DNA of 64,000 nt from NCBI RefSeq assembly GCF_032884065.1, contig NC_088863.1:40209076-40273075 (forward strand), read 5' to 3'. A program made the translations under genes and the position numbers. Shown here piece by piece: positions 23,351-34,583 of this stretch. The notes beneath the pieces are model-generated. The model had not been told where the DNA came from. It saw nothing but the letters and a program-made list of their open reading frames with translations, and searched no databases. This DNA is from Artemia franciscana. Lineage: Eukaryota > Arthropoda > Branchiopoda > Anostraca > Artemiidae. Every line of letters starts with the position of its first letter. Within the stretch, counting starts at the first letter, position 1.

Positions 23351-24471
23351 TATTATTATATATTTTTGGAACGAAAATAATACCAAATGATTAATTATAA
23401 GGCTTCTGGACAGCATAATGTAGGAGCCATAGCTTATAAGTATAAAAGATCCGTCCCGGCTGTTCGATAAGCTATTTATATTGATTATTGAGATTACTGT
23501 TAAGATTAGCGATTAGCTATGATACAAATTAAATATTAGCTGGAATGGTTGAAGAAAGTATTGCATTGCATAAACAAAGGTTTTAAATGATATATTTACA
23601 GATATGCTGGTTTTCTGTAATTACAGGCTCTAATATGAGGCGAAATAGATGCAAAAAGAGAGCGCTGTACCAATTTCTTGGTTTTTTTTTTCCGAATTTT
23701 CGACATTGCACTTTGAATTTGGAAACACGTGTAAACATACGCATAAACTTCCAAGACCTAAATCTTTCAGTGAATGGAATTTGGATGCATCCATTTCTAA
23801 TGCTGTGATAAAATTTTCGAATAATATAAAGTTGGTTTACTACAACGTCTATCACAAAGATACACAAGGAGATATTAGAGAAGTTAAGTATTTGCATTGG
23901 ATTGGGACATTCTACCTCAAGAGCAGGAACGTTAAAAATAAAGGTAAAAAAAGCCACAGTAGCATAAAGACATTCCTAGGATATTAAGTACTCAGTCAAT
24001 GATCGAAGGTGGCTTAAAGCCGTGTTATCGGTAGTCTTAAAAGACTTTTCCATTGTAAAATGGACTTTGTATGTATGCTAGTCCTGAAAATGTTTTTGGT
24101 GACTTAGAACTGGACAGAGGACTCAATCTGGTTGAAAAAAAAAATTGACTGTTAAATGTCAGTGCTCTTACAAAAAGACAGATGCATACTAGTGAGCTGA
24201 AAAGCTGTATTTTTATCTTGATAGTCATTGAGCCTACTAATATAGTTTTGTAGTAAGTCTTGGTTCTTATAAATTAGCATAAGACTCTTAAATATAGTAC
24301 AAAAGGATGTTGTCAGGCTTTTTCTAGTTACTCATGCCAGTTCACAAAGGCTCCCATTCTTGAGAATGTTACCACTGCTGGAATATATTTAAAAGTTCAT
24401 TTGGCACTATCTTTTGCAATGGCAATTTAATACTGAACAGCACAAAGAAGCTGGTCTACTATTGAGCGAGC
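23351..24471. other. No recognised gene
   Basis: Three overlapping ORFs on both strands at 23,583-23,987 (73-124 codons) are mutually exclusive and share no known motif. The plus frame 23,649-23,987 is the most protein-like (LPRPKSFSEWNLDA, GDIREVKYLHWIGTFYLKSR) but unidentified. Confidence 0.3.
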
Positions 24472-24618
24472 ATGTTCAAGCTTTGCGTCTGCTTGGTTTT
24501 ACTAGCATTTCCCTAGGTTTTTGTTTTGCATGTGCAGCTAAAATGTTGCGAGAAGAATGGGTGCTTTTGTATGCGATGTAGTAGGATCTGTGGCATGCAT
24601 TCTGACGACCCATGTTGA
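24472..24618 (+). other. Cysteine-rich exon-like segment next to a signal-peptide-like frame
   Basis: ATG at 24,472 opens MFKLCVCLVLLAFP, a typical secretory leader shape, closed by a stop at 24,514. Just after it is a pyrimidine-rich tract ending in CAG at 24,535-24,537. The 81 bp from 24,538 to the stop at 24,616-24,618 encode 26 residues with seven cysteines, including a CC pair and a CFC. If spliced this would be a last exon of a small secreted cysteine-rich peptide; if not, it is chance in a TG-rich stretch. No family assigned. No upstream partner exon is proven. Confidence 0.22.
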
Positions 24619-25336
24619 AACAAAAGAATATAATGCTTTTTTTCAGGAGAAACCCCGAGCTACTCAATGCCAAAGGTATTTGACTGCTTTCTTTAGTAAT
24701 ATCTGTTAAGATAACTCTAAAGCAACAGAACCTACATATTTTGGTGAGACCCACACTAATTTTTTGCTATTAATAGTATAAATTCTAGGCCAAATTATCT
24801 TTGTCACATAAAAGATTACAGAAAACAATCTTATTGATTGTTTAGCAGGTTCAGTGAATCAAAGTAAGCAGTCCATTTTTTTACAATTGTACTTAGAAAT
24901 GAGCAAGAGGATATGCCGAGATCACGGGATGTTAACACTCTTAAATATTTGAACTTAATATGATGCCCTATCTAAAGTAATAAAAAAATACCTATCTAAA
25001 TACCTATCTAAAATAAGTAATACCTTTATTCTTCAGCGGTCTGCAAATTTGTTAGGTTATACTGAGGTCAAGAATGACAAGATGGACAGTCCGATATAAA
25101 ATGAGCAGTCCATGATTTCAAAAATAAAAAAATGCATTTTTATGATTAAAAGAGAAGAATATTTGGAGGAAATATCAGATTTTGAACATTAGAAAAAAAT
25201 CACAAAAACAAAGAGACAGTGTTTGACAAGTTTTTTTTTACTTTGTCCTTAATTTGTGTGCTTTGTCGCAGTCAAACAAAAGTGTCAAACAGATTTTTTT
25301 TAGTTCAAGGGGAAACTTCTGAATAAAAAAGTGCAG
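24619..25336. other. AT-rich, no gene recognised
   Basis: The minus ORF 24,476-24,754 is the shadow of the segment above. Short TACCTATCTAAA repeats at about 24,989-25,015. Confidence 0.4.
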
Positions 25337-25437
25337 GTATTCCAAGCTGGACAATGTGTCGACTTATCGGTGACATGCCCCCGATTAAAGACGCACCGAT
25401 GTGCAGAAAGTACTGTCAGCACGGCATCATGCCACAG
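25337..25437 (+). other. Candidate exon relic, antistasin-like cysteine pattern with a C-run frameshift
   Basis: An acceptor GTGCAG at 25,331-25,336 precedes a frame reading VFQAGQCVDLSVTCP. After the five-C run at 25,378-25,382 the sense continues in the next frame as PPIKDAPMCRKYCQHGIMPQ, ending at CAG|GTCTGT (25,437). The combined CPPI....C..YC.HG pattern resembles antistasin-type inhibitor repeats. The 1-nt slip makes it either a decayed exon or a homopolymer sequencing error. GC content is clearly above the flanks. Confidence 0.25.
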
Positions 25438-26800
25438 GTCTGTCTGTATTTAGGCTTGTGTTTTTGCAGTGATTTCTTGATTTCAGTTTAGTTATGTGAG
25501 CTAGCGTGCTAAGTAACTTTGTAAAAGTCTTTAAGTATTAGTTCCTTACCAGAGACTGAGAATAAGAGCTTTTAGGCAGAGTAGACAGAGGTGTATTTAA
25601 GGGTGGTGGTGGCCTGGACCTCCCAGGAACTTCCCAAGATTTTCTGAAACAGCTTATTCTGCTCTTATTGCTATTCTTTAAAATGTTTTTTGAAATGTAT
25701 TCACATTTCTCATTGGAACCCATTCTTTGCGTTCCTTATGTGCTACTATATGGCAATCTTTACATCATTTGGGGATAGCAGCCACTTCTCTAGTGAAATT
25801 TTTCACCAAAAGCTTTGGAGGATTCCATTTGTTCTATGGTGAGAACCATGACTACCTACCATTGTGTTCGAGTGAACTAAACAATATTTATATACTAGTT
25901 GAAAGTGTCTTATCATAGTCTTTCGAGAAAAGTTTCTATGTGGTAGTACAAAATAGTTTTGTATAAGCTATTAATATCTGTTTTGGGGAAATCAAAATAT
26001 GACATTTTTTTTGAATTGAATAAAAAATTAACAGCAATGAAAAATAGTGCAAGCGTGAACATTAGGACCAATGTTTGCAAAAAGTGGTTATTGCATTGTT
26101 ATTTTTGTTGAAATAGGTGGAATTACTTACAGAAACTCCAAGTAAACTCGCTTGTGCTCAAGGCAAAAATATTCTCTGGTGATCGAAGAAAGAAGTGGTA
26201 ATTATAGTACTTGGGAACGCCAATGAAACGATATTGTAAGGGCTATAAGTCAATATACCTTTAGAAAGGGGGAGCAATTTATTAAGTACAATAGTGTGGA
26301 CACTCAACAGTGGTTTTGCTCAAGGAGGTGAGTGGTGTAACCACAATTCTTATCCTGTTGAGGATGGCAACCTGAGCAAAGCTTGCAAAATCAGATGCAG
26401 TTTAATTGATGATCAGAAAAACGGAGGCACGATAATATGCCTATGAAAGGGCCTTTTTTCTTATGAAAAGGACCTCCGAGTAAATCTTGGGAACTAGGCA
26501 CAACAACTTCAAGAAAAAGTGCAGGCAATTGAACTTTTCAAGAAAAGTCCAGGGTAGGATTTAAAGCCCCGGCCATTTCTTGCTCATATAAATTTAAAGT
26601 AAACACAGCATTAGGAAACTGTTGTGCTTGCCTCTAAGCCTTAGAAAATATTCTAGTCCTTGGCAAGCTATGGGTAATATCATCAGAGCTTAAGATCTAT
26701 GTCAGTGAGTCCATTGATTGTTTTTTTTCATAGCATTAATGTTGTACACACGGATGATTTGTGGTGTCCTTTAGACAACAGAACACGAAACCTGATGTTA
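25438..26800. other. No gene recognised
   Basis: 25,585-25,640 has GGTGTATTTAAGGGTGGTGG, then CCTGGACCTCCCAGG, a word order often seen at DNA-transposon ends. The ORFs at 25,538-25,723 (minus) and 25,727-25,918 (plus) have no motifs. Confidence 0.35.
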
Positions 26801-27140
26801 AGTTTGAATTAGTTTGGGCTTTGGAAGAGCGCAGTTGAGGGAGGCTTTGGCTGGGATTGAGGCTGAAAGGCTTTGTAAAATAAAGTTGAAGTTGACTTTG
26901 GTTGGGCTTCAGACTGAGGTGTTTGGAAGCACCAAGAAGAAGGTGACTTGAGTTGAGATGGAGGCAGAGGATTTCGAAAAGGTAATGGTGAGGCTAACTT
27001 AGGTTAAGATAAACACTGAGGGGTCTGGAAAAATGAAGGTGATGGTAGATTGGGGGAGGCTGAGGAGTCTGGTAAATGAAGGCAAGGATTTAAAAAGTGG
27101 GCTTGTAAAGAGGGTTTTACAGAGTTTTTAAAGGTGAACA
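26800..27140 (+). repeat. Decayed purine-rich minisatellite, period about 50-57 bp
   Basis: Five or six units share GACTTGGGTTGAG-TGAGGCTGAGG--TTTGGAAAA--GAAGGTGA in order, starting near 26,845, 26,900, 26,948, 26,995 and 27,045. No ORF follows the period. Confidence 0.6.
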
Positions 27141-27371
27141 TGGGGAATGCATGCACTGAAAGGCCTGAAAAACAGAAGGATAGAGCGAATTAAGTTGAAC
27201 GAAATTCTGAATAAATTGGCCCTTCAAATGCACAGGAAACATTTTTCAGTGACTGTTATAGCAAACTTGGTAGTCTTTATGATTTCCGAAATGTTCTTTT
27301 ATTCATCATTATTTTCTTTCAATTTTTTAATACTTACGCTACTTTTCTTTGATCTTTAAATGACAGATGCC

Positions 27372-27373
<2 letters not shown>

Positions 27374-27418
<45 letters not shown>
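27374..27418. repeat. Uninterrupted T45 tract
   Basis: Forty-five consecutive T. On the minus strand this is a poly(A) directly after GCATAAT, so the unique sequence to the right (27,419 upward) may be a minus-strand retrotransposed copy. The 87-codon minus ORF over it is low complexity and not a gene. Confidence 0.85.
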
Positions 27419-27420
<2 letters not shown>

Positions 27421-28920
27421 TATGCCATTTTCCCTGGAATTGGCAGAGACAAAACTTCGAGAGCAGTAAACAAGCACTTCAATAGATAATTTTATCTCTT
27501 CGTCTGCTCTTTTGTAATACATTAACTGAGAAAACCCGACTTGTAGCTTAAAAAAAATCGTAAAGATTGCCTTGGAGAGAAAATAATTAAATATCAAATA
27601 ATAATTATGACTCTCACTTGCTATTTATTAAAATCAGTCTGTTCCCAAATAGTAAATTAAAAAAAGTGTGAAAACAGAAAGTAAAGAATGACGATAAAAC
27701 TCGACGAATGACCGTAATTATCAAAATTGTACAATATAATAGGGTGACTGCCACCCATCACAGTCCTCTGCTCTTTCTTTTAAAGTTTAATTTGTGCAAT
27801 CCTGAAAGCAATAAACGAATAGCATACACTTAGTATATATAAACCACCCAAGTCTCTTTTACTTACTCATCTTATTTTTTCTTGCTGATTAACTTCAAAT
27901 TTTGTACTTGCACCAAAAATTCTCATAGTTACATGCTGGCAATACTTCTTTCTTTATATTGATTTATAGGATCTGTCATAGAAACCTGTAAAATTTGAAA
28001 AGCCGTTCTTTTTGAGGCCTCTATCACATTCCCCATTATACCACCATCTCAGAGAAAAAAAATTCTACCTAAGAAATTCTACCTTAGTTTTTCTAGACTC
28101 GACTCCCTTACTTAAAAGGCCAGCAGTATCTTTGTTAATGTCTTCAGTAGTTGAGCTACCCGCAGCAAAGCGAATTTTGTCAGATATATCATAAAAGTAC
28201 AGTCTACATTGTGTACAGTGCATAACCAAATTTCAAAATTGTGTCTGTGATCTTAATATAAGACGTTTGTGATCATCTTGAACTGTTTACTTGTTGTAAG
28301 GCAAATAGCACAGTATAAGAGATGCGGTATTTCATTTCAAGACAAAGTATCAGCTATTGGAAGCAGAAAAAAACAAGTTAATTCCCATAAACTAAAAATT
28401 AAAGTTCTTTTTGTACCTTATCTTTAGCGGTTTTTCAGACAAGATTAAACATGTCGAGAATAGACACTTGTGTTGTTCTTCAAACATGAAAGAAACATTA
28501 GTCAGTATTTACTAAGTGACAAAAGAATTGTAAAGACTGGTATACTTAAGAAAAATCTTACAGAAGGGTATGAACAGTCACAATAGTAATGTTAAGATTG
28601 ACATACTTTAAAAAATCTTAGAGAAAGGTACAAACAAACTCTTGGTGACATATTGCTCGTAATGCATCAATAATAAGCTAAAATAAATGAAAAACTTCAA
28701 AAAAAAGGAAGTGTCTATGACTTGAATTCAAAAAGAGTAAAACAGTGGGTTTATAAGAATCAGAAACTGCAAGACCACCTTTTTGCTTATTTTTTGTTAT
28801 TGTCAAAATTATCATTCCTAGGAGAGAAAACCTTGATGCGAAACAGCAAAAAGAGTTTCAGTGAGCTGTAAGAATAGAACAAAACTCAGTAATTTAAAAA
28901 AGTAAATTCTAACCTTACAC
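27419..28920. other. No confirmed gene; possible minus-strand exon near 28,070-28,190
   Basis: The minus strand around 28,190-28,070 stays open (YDISDKIRFAAGSSTTEDI, then NKDTAGLLSKGVESRKTK) up to a GTAGAA donor-like word. The peptide is not recognised and the upstream acceptor is weak. The rest is AT-rich. Confidence 0.25.
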
Positions 28921-29113
28921 CTGAAACTTGTGAGAGACCGACAATAGGTCTGAGAAATCCATTCCCATAGTCACAAGCTGATGCATCAATGAGGCTACTA
29001 ACGGAACTAAAATCAATGCATATTAAAGAGGGAGGCAAAATTTCTTGTGTATTTGACAGCGTTGGTGGACTGATATACAGTGAAAAATCTACATTCTTCG
29101 AAACATGATTCAT
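28921..29113 (-). CDS. Candidate exon upstream of the aminotransferase exon
   Basis: The minus-strand frame is open from an ATG at 29,113 to CAG|GTGTAAGG at 28,921, 64 codons plus one base. That leftover base (phase 1) is exactly what the exon at 11,525 needs, and the join makes an Ala codon. The last residues FLRPIVGLSQVS plus IRQNTRAAS give a basic, Ser/Ala-rich region as expected near a mitochondrial cleavage site. The N-terminal part (MNHVSKNVDFSLY) is not typical of a targeting peptide, and an internal acceptor (TTGATTTTAG at about 28,999-29,008) could shorten the exon. The implied intron is 17.4 kb. Confidence 0.3.
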
Positions 29114-29128
29114 TTGGAGCTTTTGACG

Positions 29129-29145
29129 GCAACCTAACCTAACCT
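29129..29145 (+). repeat. (CCTAA)3, arthropod-type telomere motif
   Basis: Three consecutive AACCT units, TTAGG on the minus strand. Too short to imply a true telomeric site. Confidence 0.8.
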
Positions 29146-29339
29146 ACGGCAGGCTTTTCCCCATAGTTTTGGCAGCAGGTCTTTTTTTTAATTTCAGACC
29201 AATTTCAATTTTGGTATTGTATTGTTACACGACTTTTATCTGGGATTGACTTTTGAAACTTGAGAGCACCATACCAAGCGAGTTCGAAAAAAATTCTGAG
29301 AAGATTGGGAGGTAGGTAGCGGTAACTTTAACCATTAAA

Positions 29340-29800
29340 AAAAGAACCTAAACTCAGTAATCTAAATACATTGTTCGAAGCACGAAGAAAATATGTCAAT
29401 GTGTCGTTCAAAATTTGTCTATGTTCGAAACAAGATAAAAATATGCAAATGTCTGCTTCAAAAAATGCTGATCCTGTTCTAAACACGATGAAAATACGTA
29501 GATTTGTGCTTCAAAAAACGTAGTTTTGCTGGAAACAGGAATAAAATATGGAGATGTTTATTATTTCGTCCGTTTCATTCCTTTTAAACTGACTTTCACA
29601 CAGCTGTTTACAAAAAATAGCAGTTCAAAAATTATATTTATCTCATGCTAAAAAACGATGAAAACATGTAATATGTGTTTCAAAATGTGTTTTTACTCAA
29701 AAAAAGAAGAAAAATATGCAAATGTTTTTTTTTGTCTGCTTCATTCATTTTAAACTGACTCTCACACGGTTGATTACAAACAAACTAAAATTGAAAAAAT
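29340..29800 (+). repeat. Degenerate tandem repeat, period about 53 bp within a larger about 170-bp duplication
   Basis: Units share GTTCGAAACACGATGAAAATATG, then CAAATGT-TGCTTCAAAAA (29,375, 29,425, 29,478, 29,530, 29,640, 29,695). The flanking TTCATTC-TTTTAAACTGACT-TCACAC-G-TG-TTACAAA occurs at about 29,575 and 29,742. Confidence 0.6.
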
Positions 29801-29919
29801 GCTCCATTCATCTTTCACAAAAAATAAAAATCGTGAGTAACTTGCGTATACCCATTTTAATAACAAAGAAATTCCATTACAAAAGTTGTTTTTTTTTTAC
29901 GAAAAAAAATCATAACTAA

Positions 29920-32900
29920 CATTACCGCGGCATTAACATTGCCGAGGAACTACCAGAGCAACGCGAAAGCAGACTTGCTGCTAAAAGAGAAAGTGAAAAA
30001 AGAAGGCGTGCCGAGGAATCAAAAGAACAGCAAGGAAACAGGCTTGAGGCTGATAGAGAAAGAAAGAACAGAAAGCGTGCCGAGGAATCAAAAGAAAAGC
30101 AAGGAAACAGGCTTGAGGCTGATAGAGAAAGAAAGAACAGAAAGCGTGCCGAGGAACTACCAGAGCAACGCGGAAGCAGACTTGCTGCTAAAAGAGAAAG
30201 TGAAAAAAGAAGGCGTGCCGAGGAATTACAAGAACAGCAAGAAATCAGGCTTGCTGCTGATAGAGAAAGTAAGAAAAGAAAGCGTGCCGAGGAATCACAA
30301 GAACAGCAAGAAATGAGGCTTGCTGCTGATAGAGAAAGTAAGAAAAGAAAGCGTGCCGAGGAATCAGAGCAACCTGAAAGTTATCGCCTGGCATTCAGGT
30401 ACAACCCAGTCGATGATTATAGCTTGAGTAGATGTGTTCAAATCGGGACAATGTCTAAAATTTGTCCCTATTGCAAGGCCTTGAAATTCAATGGTGAAAC
30501 AATGGGAATGTGTTGCGCCTCAGGAAAAGTTAAACTTCCTCTATTGGCTGCACCACCAGAGCCATTGAAGACTTTCCTTACTGGAACTACGTCAGAATCT
30601 AAGCGTTTTTTGTCAAAAATCAGAAAATACAACTCATGTTTCCAAATGACGTCGTTTGGAGCCCAAATCGAAAATCCAGATCAATTTATGTCTACTTTCA
30701 AAGTAAAAGGGCAAATTTATCATAGAGCAGGGTCCCTTCTACCATTCTCAGGCGAGAATCATAAATTTTTACAATTGTACTTCATCAGTGATAGAAATTC
30801 TGAATTGAATGCACGTTGCGAAATTTCTCCCAACGTTGAAAGGACAATCGTTTCCCAATTGCAACATCTTTTCCACGAAAATAATAATTTAGTGCGTCTG
30901 TTCAAAACAGCCATCGATTTGATGCCTACTGATACGCATAAAATTGTTATTTCCGCTGACAAAACGCCTCCTGGCCAACATGTGCGTAGATACAATGCTC
31001 CAACTATCGACGAAGTGGCAATCGTTATGGTCGGTGATCAGTTTTTACCTCGAGATATTATTCTTCATAAGCGAAACGTTCAGTTGTTAAGAATTGCTGA
31101 AACTCATCGATGCTACGATGCCCTACAATATCCTATCATTTTTTGGGATGGAGCCGACGGCTATCACTTTAATATTAAATTGATGAATCCAGCCACTAAC
31201 AAAGAAATGAATAAGAAATGCAGTGCAATGCATTATTATTCCTATAGACTAATGATTCGGCAGGATGAAGAAAATTATATTTTAAAATGCCGTGAATTGT
31301 TTCACCAATTCGTCGTTGATATGTATGCTAAAATTGAATCAGAAAGTTTACTATATATCCGCCTGAATCAGACCAAGCTCCGCTCTGAACAATACATTCA
31401 TTTGCGAGATGCAGTTATAAATGACGGTAATAACACAAACGGAAGATTAACAATTTTACCTTCGTCATATGCTGGCAGTCCCCGTCATATGCATGAATAT
31501 GCTCAAGATGCTATTGCGTATGTTCGTCTCTATGGTCGTCCAGATTTATTTATTACATTTACATGTAATCAATCTTGGGACGAGATACTGCAGCTTTTAC
31601 TTCAAGGACAATCGGCGGTTCATAGGCATGACATTACGGCCCGTGTCTTCCGGCAAAAGTTGAAATCACTGATAAACTACATTGTAAAACTTGAAGTGTT
31701 TGGGTCAGTGCGATGCTGGATGTACTCAGTGGAATGGCAAAAACGAGGTTTGCCACACGCACATATACTAATCTGGCTACATAAAAAAATTACTTCGAAC
31801 GAAATTGATGATGTGATTTCCGCTGAAATACCTGATAAAAATGTCGATAAGGGGTTACATGATATTATTGTAAAAAATATGATACATGGACCTTGCGGTG
31901 CACTGAACGAAAATTCACCATGCATGGCCAAAGGAAGGTGCACAAAGCAATATCCTCGACTTTTAGTATCAAACACAATTACTGGCAATGATGGTTACCC
32001 ACAATATAGAAGAAGATCTACTGAAGATGCCGGTAAAACAGCAATAATAAAGAAGCGTAACGGTACCACCATCGAAGTAGATAACCAGTGGGTTGTTCCA
32101 TATTCCCCATTATTATCAAAAACATTTAATGCACACATAAACGTTGAATACTGTAACTCCGTAAAGGCAATCAAATACATATGTAAATACGTCAACAAAG
32201 GCAGTGACATGGCAGTTTTTGGCTTGCAGCCCGAAATCAAAGATTTCGATGAAATCGTACAATATCAGGCTGGAAGATACATAAGCAGTAATGAAGCTGT
32301 TTGGCGAATTCTTTCATTTCCGATACATGAACGTAGTCCAGCTGTTGTTCACTTAGCGGTACATTTACAGAATGGTCAACGTGTTTATTTCACGGAAACC
32401 AACGTGCAACAAAGAGTCCTGAATCCACCGGATACAACATTAACAGCTTTTTTTTCGCTTTGCAAAAATGATTCTTTTGCAAAAAAACTGCTGTATACTG
32501 AAGTGCCTTCGTATTACACGTGGAATACTAAAAATAAAGTATTTGAACGTCGAAAACAGGGTAAGTCAGTCGACGGCCATTTGGGAATGCCTTCACCTAA
32601 CCGTATCGCTGCTGTTTCGACATGTGTAGAATTGGATCGTGAACAAAGTTACAGTACGAGTGATCTATTGTCGTATGAACGAAATAACATTTCCAAGTTA
32701 ACGTCGGAACAAAAAGACATTTATGATACGATAATGCATTGTGTCGATAACAACGTTGGAGAAATTTTCTTTTTGGATGCGCCAGGAAGTACTGGTAAAA
32801 CGTTTGTGATAAAACTGATTCTGGCATCAATTCGATCAAAAATGATATAGCGTTGGCAATTGCGTCGTCCGGAATAGCCGCAACATTGCTGCCTGGTGGA

Positions 32901-34067
32901 AGAACTGCTCATTCCGCTTTGAAATTGCCTCTGAACTTGCATTCTACAGAAACTCCCACGTGCAATATTTCCAAATCATCTGGGATGGGTAAAGTATTGC
33001 AGCAATGCAAACTTATTATTTGGGATGAGTGCACAATGGCACACAAAAAATCGCTCGAGGCTCTGGATCAATGCTTGAAAGATTTGCGAGGGAAGTCGAA
33101 ACCCTTTGGCAGCACATTAATATTGCTTGCGGGAGATTTCAGGCAAACATTACCTATAATACCTAGATCAACTCCTGCAGACGAAATGAATGCTTGCCTA
33201 AAAATTCTAATTTATGGGCACACGTAAAAACATTAAAATTAACTACAAATATGCGTGTCCGATTGCAAAACGATGACTCTGGTCAAACATTTTCAGATCA
33301 ATTGCTGGCAATGGGAAACGGAAAGCTCCCAGTAGACTCAATTTCAGGACGTATACAACTACCTGCTGATTTCTGTAATTTAGTGACGTCCAAAAATGAA
33401 TTGATTGAAAAAGTATTTCCGAATATTCTAAAAAATTATAAAAATAATAAATGGCTAAGTGAAAGAGCGATTCTCGCACCCAAAAATATAGACGTCCACG
33501 AAATCAACAATATTGTTTTGACCAAGATTCGAGACCAGGCAGTCCTTTACAAGTCAGTCGACACAGTTTTGGAACCAAATGAAGCGGTTAATTATCCATC
33601 TGAATTTTTAAATTCCATAGATCTTTCAGGGTTTCCACCACACGTGCTACAACTAAAAATAGGCGTACCAATAATACTTTTAAGAAATATAAACCCACCA
33701 AAGCTTTGCAATGGCACTCGACTTGCCGTAAAAAAAAACAATGGAAAACCTAATAGAGGCCACAATCTTGACAGGGCCTTTTGAGGGTGAGGCTGTTCTT
33801 ATTCCTCGCATTCCCATGATTCCAACGGATCTGCCTTTTCAATTTAAAAGATTGCAATTCCCAATTCGATTAGCATTTGCAATCACCATTAACAAAGCTC
33901 AAAGTCAATCATTAGAAAAATGTGGTATAGATCTTAATACTGATTGTTTTTCCCATGGACAATTGTACGTTGCATGTTCGAGGGTCGGTAAACCTGACAA
34001 TCTATTTATATGCAGCGACAATTGGACAGCGAAGAATGTTGTATATTCGCAAGTTTTACACAGTTAA
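29920..34067 (+). pseudogene. Helitron Rep-helicase (RepHel), nearly complete but frameshifted
   Basis: RepHel drives rolling-circle transposition: an HUH nuclease nicks, a PIF1-family helicase unwinds. The frame is open from 29,920 to a stop at 32,848-32,850; the ATG at 30,313 is only the first Met inside it. Counting from that Met, the HUH motif PHAH is at residues 481-484, the two-tyrosine motif YICKY at 622-626, and a Walker A GSTGKT at 825-830 (usual form GGTGKT). Three later frame breaks (32,840s, an A-run slip; about 33,205; an A-run at 33,730) divide the helicase: Walker B IIWDE near 33,024, LAGDFRQTLP, and C-terminal [24 protein letters not shown]. An N-terminal Helitron zinc-finger-like CPYCKAL...CC precedes the Rep region. 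The left Helitron terminus was not found. Confidence 0.9.
29941..30354 (+). repeat. Six in-frame 69-bp repeats at the N-terminus of the Helitron ORF
   Basis: Six units of 23 codons, each beginning AEE, with a central RL(A/E)A and ending RKR or RRR. They alternate Glu/Gln-rich and Arg/Lys-rich segments, consistent with a charged coiled coil. The period is an exact multiple of three (6 x 69 = 414). Another reading frame across it gives a 125-codon shadow ORF. Confidence 0.88.
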
Positions 34068-34073
34068 TTTGTA

Positions 34074-34573
34074 TTTTGGAACCAAATGAAGCGGTTAATT
34101 ATCCATCTGAATTTTTAAATTCCATAGATCCTTCAGGGTTTCCACCACACGTGCTACAACTAAAAATAGGCGTACCAATAATACTTTTAAGAAATATCAA
34201 CCCACCAAAGCTTTGCAATGGCACGCGACTTGCCGTAAAAAAAACAATGGAAAACCTAATAGAGGCCACAATCTTGACAGGGCCTTATGAGGGTGAGGCT
34301 GTTCTTATTCCTCGCATTCCCATGATTCCAACGGATCTGCTTTTTCAATTTAAAAGATTGCAATTCCAAATTCGATTAGCATTTGCAACCACCATCAACA
34401 AAGCTCAAGGGCAATCACTAGAAAAATGCGGTATAGATCTTAATATAGATTGCTTTACCAATGTACAATTGTATGTTGCATCTTTGAGGGTCGGTAAACC
34501 TGACAATCTATTTATACGCACAGACAATGGGACAGCGAAGACTGTTGTATATTCACAAGTTTTACGTAGTTAA
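34074..34573 (+). pseudogene. Tandem duplicate of the Helitron helicase C-terminus
   Basis: Repeats 33,567-34,067 at an offset of 507 bp with scattered substitutions. In this copy the A-run (8 A instead of 9) keeps the frame, so it reads through from EPNEAVNYPSEF to the stop at 34,571-34,573. The conserved CSRVGKP has become ASLRVGKP, so it is not clearly functional either. Confidence 0.9.
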
Positions 34574-34583
34574 TTTGTATTGT

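Noticed and set aside
29129..29145. Interstitial telomere from (CCTAA)3
   Set aside because: Three units are too few; such runs arise by chance and by repeat decay.
29939..30316. 125-codon ORF with repeated VPRN..NSKETGL words
   Set aside because: It is the wrong frame of the 69-bp repeats; the adjoining Rep frame reads AEE...RKR in frame with the 845-codon segment.
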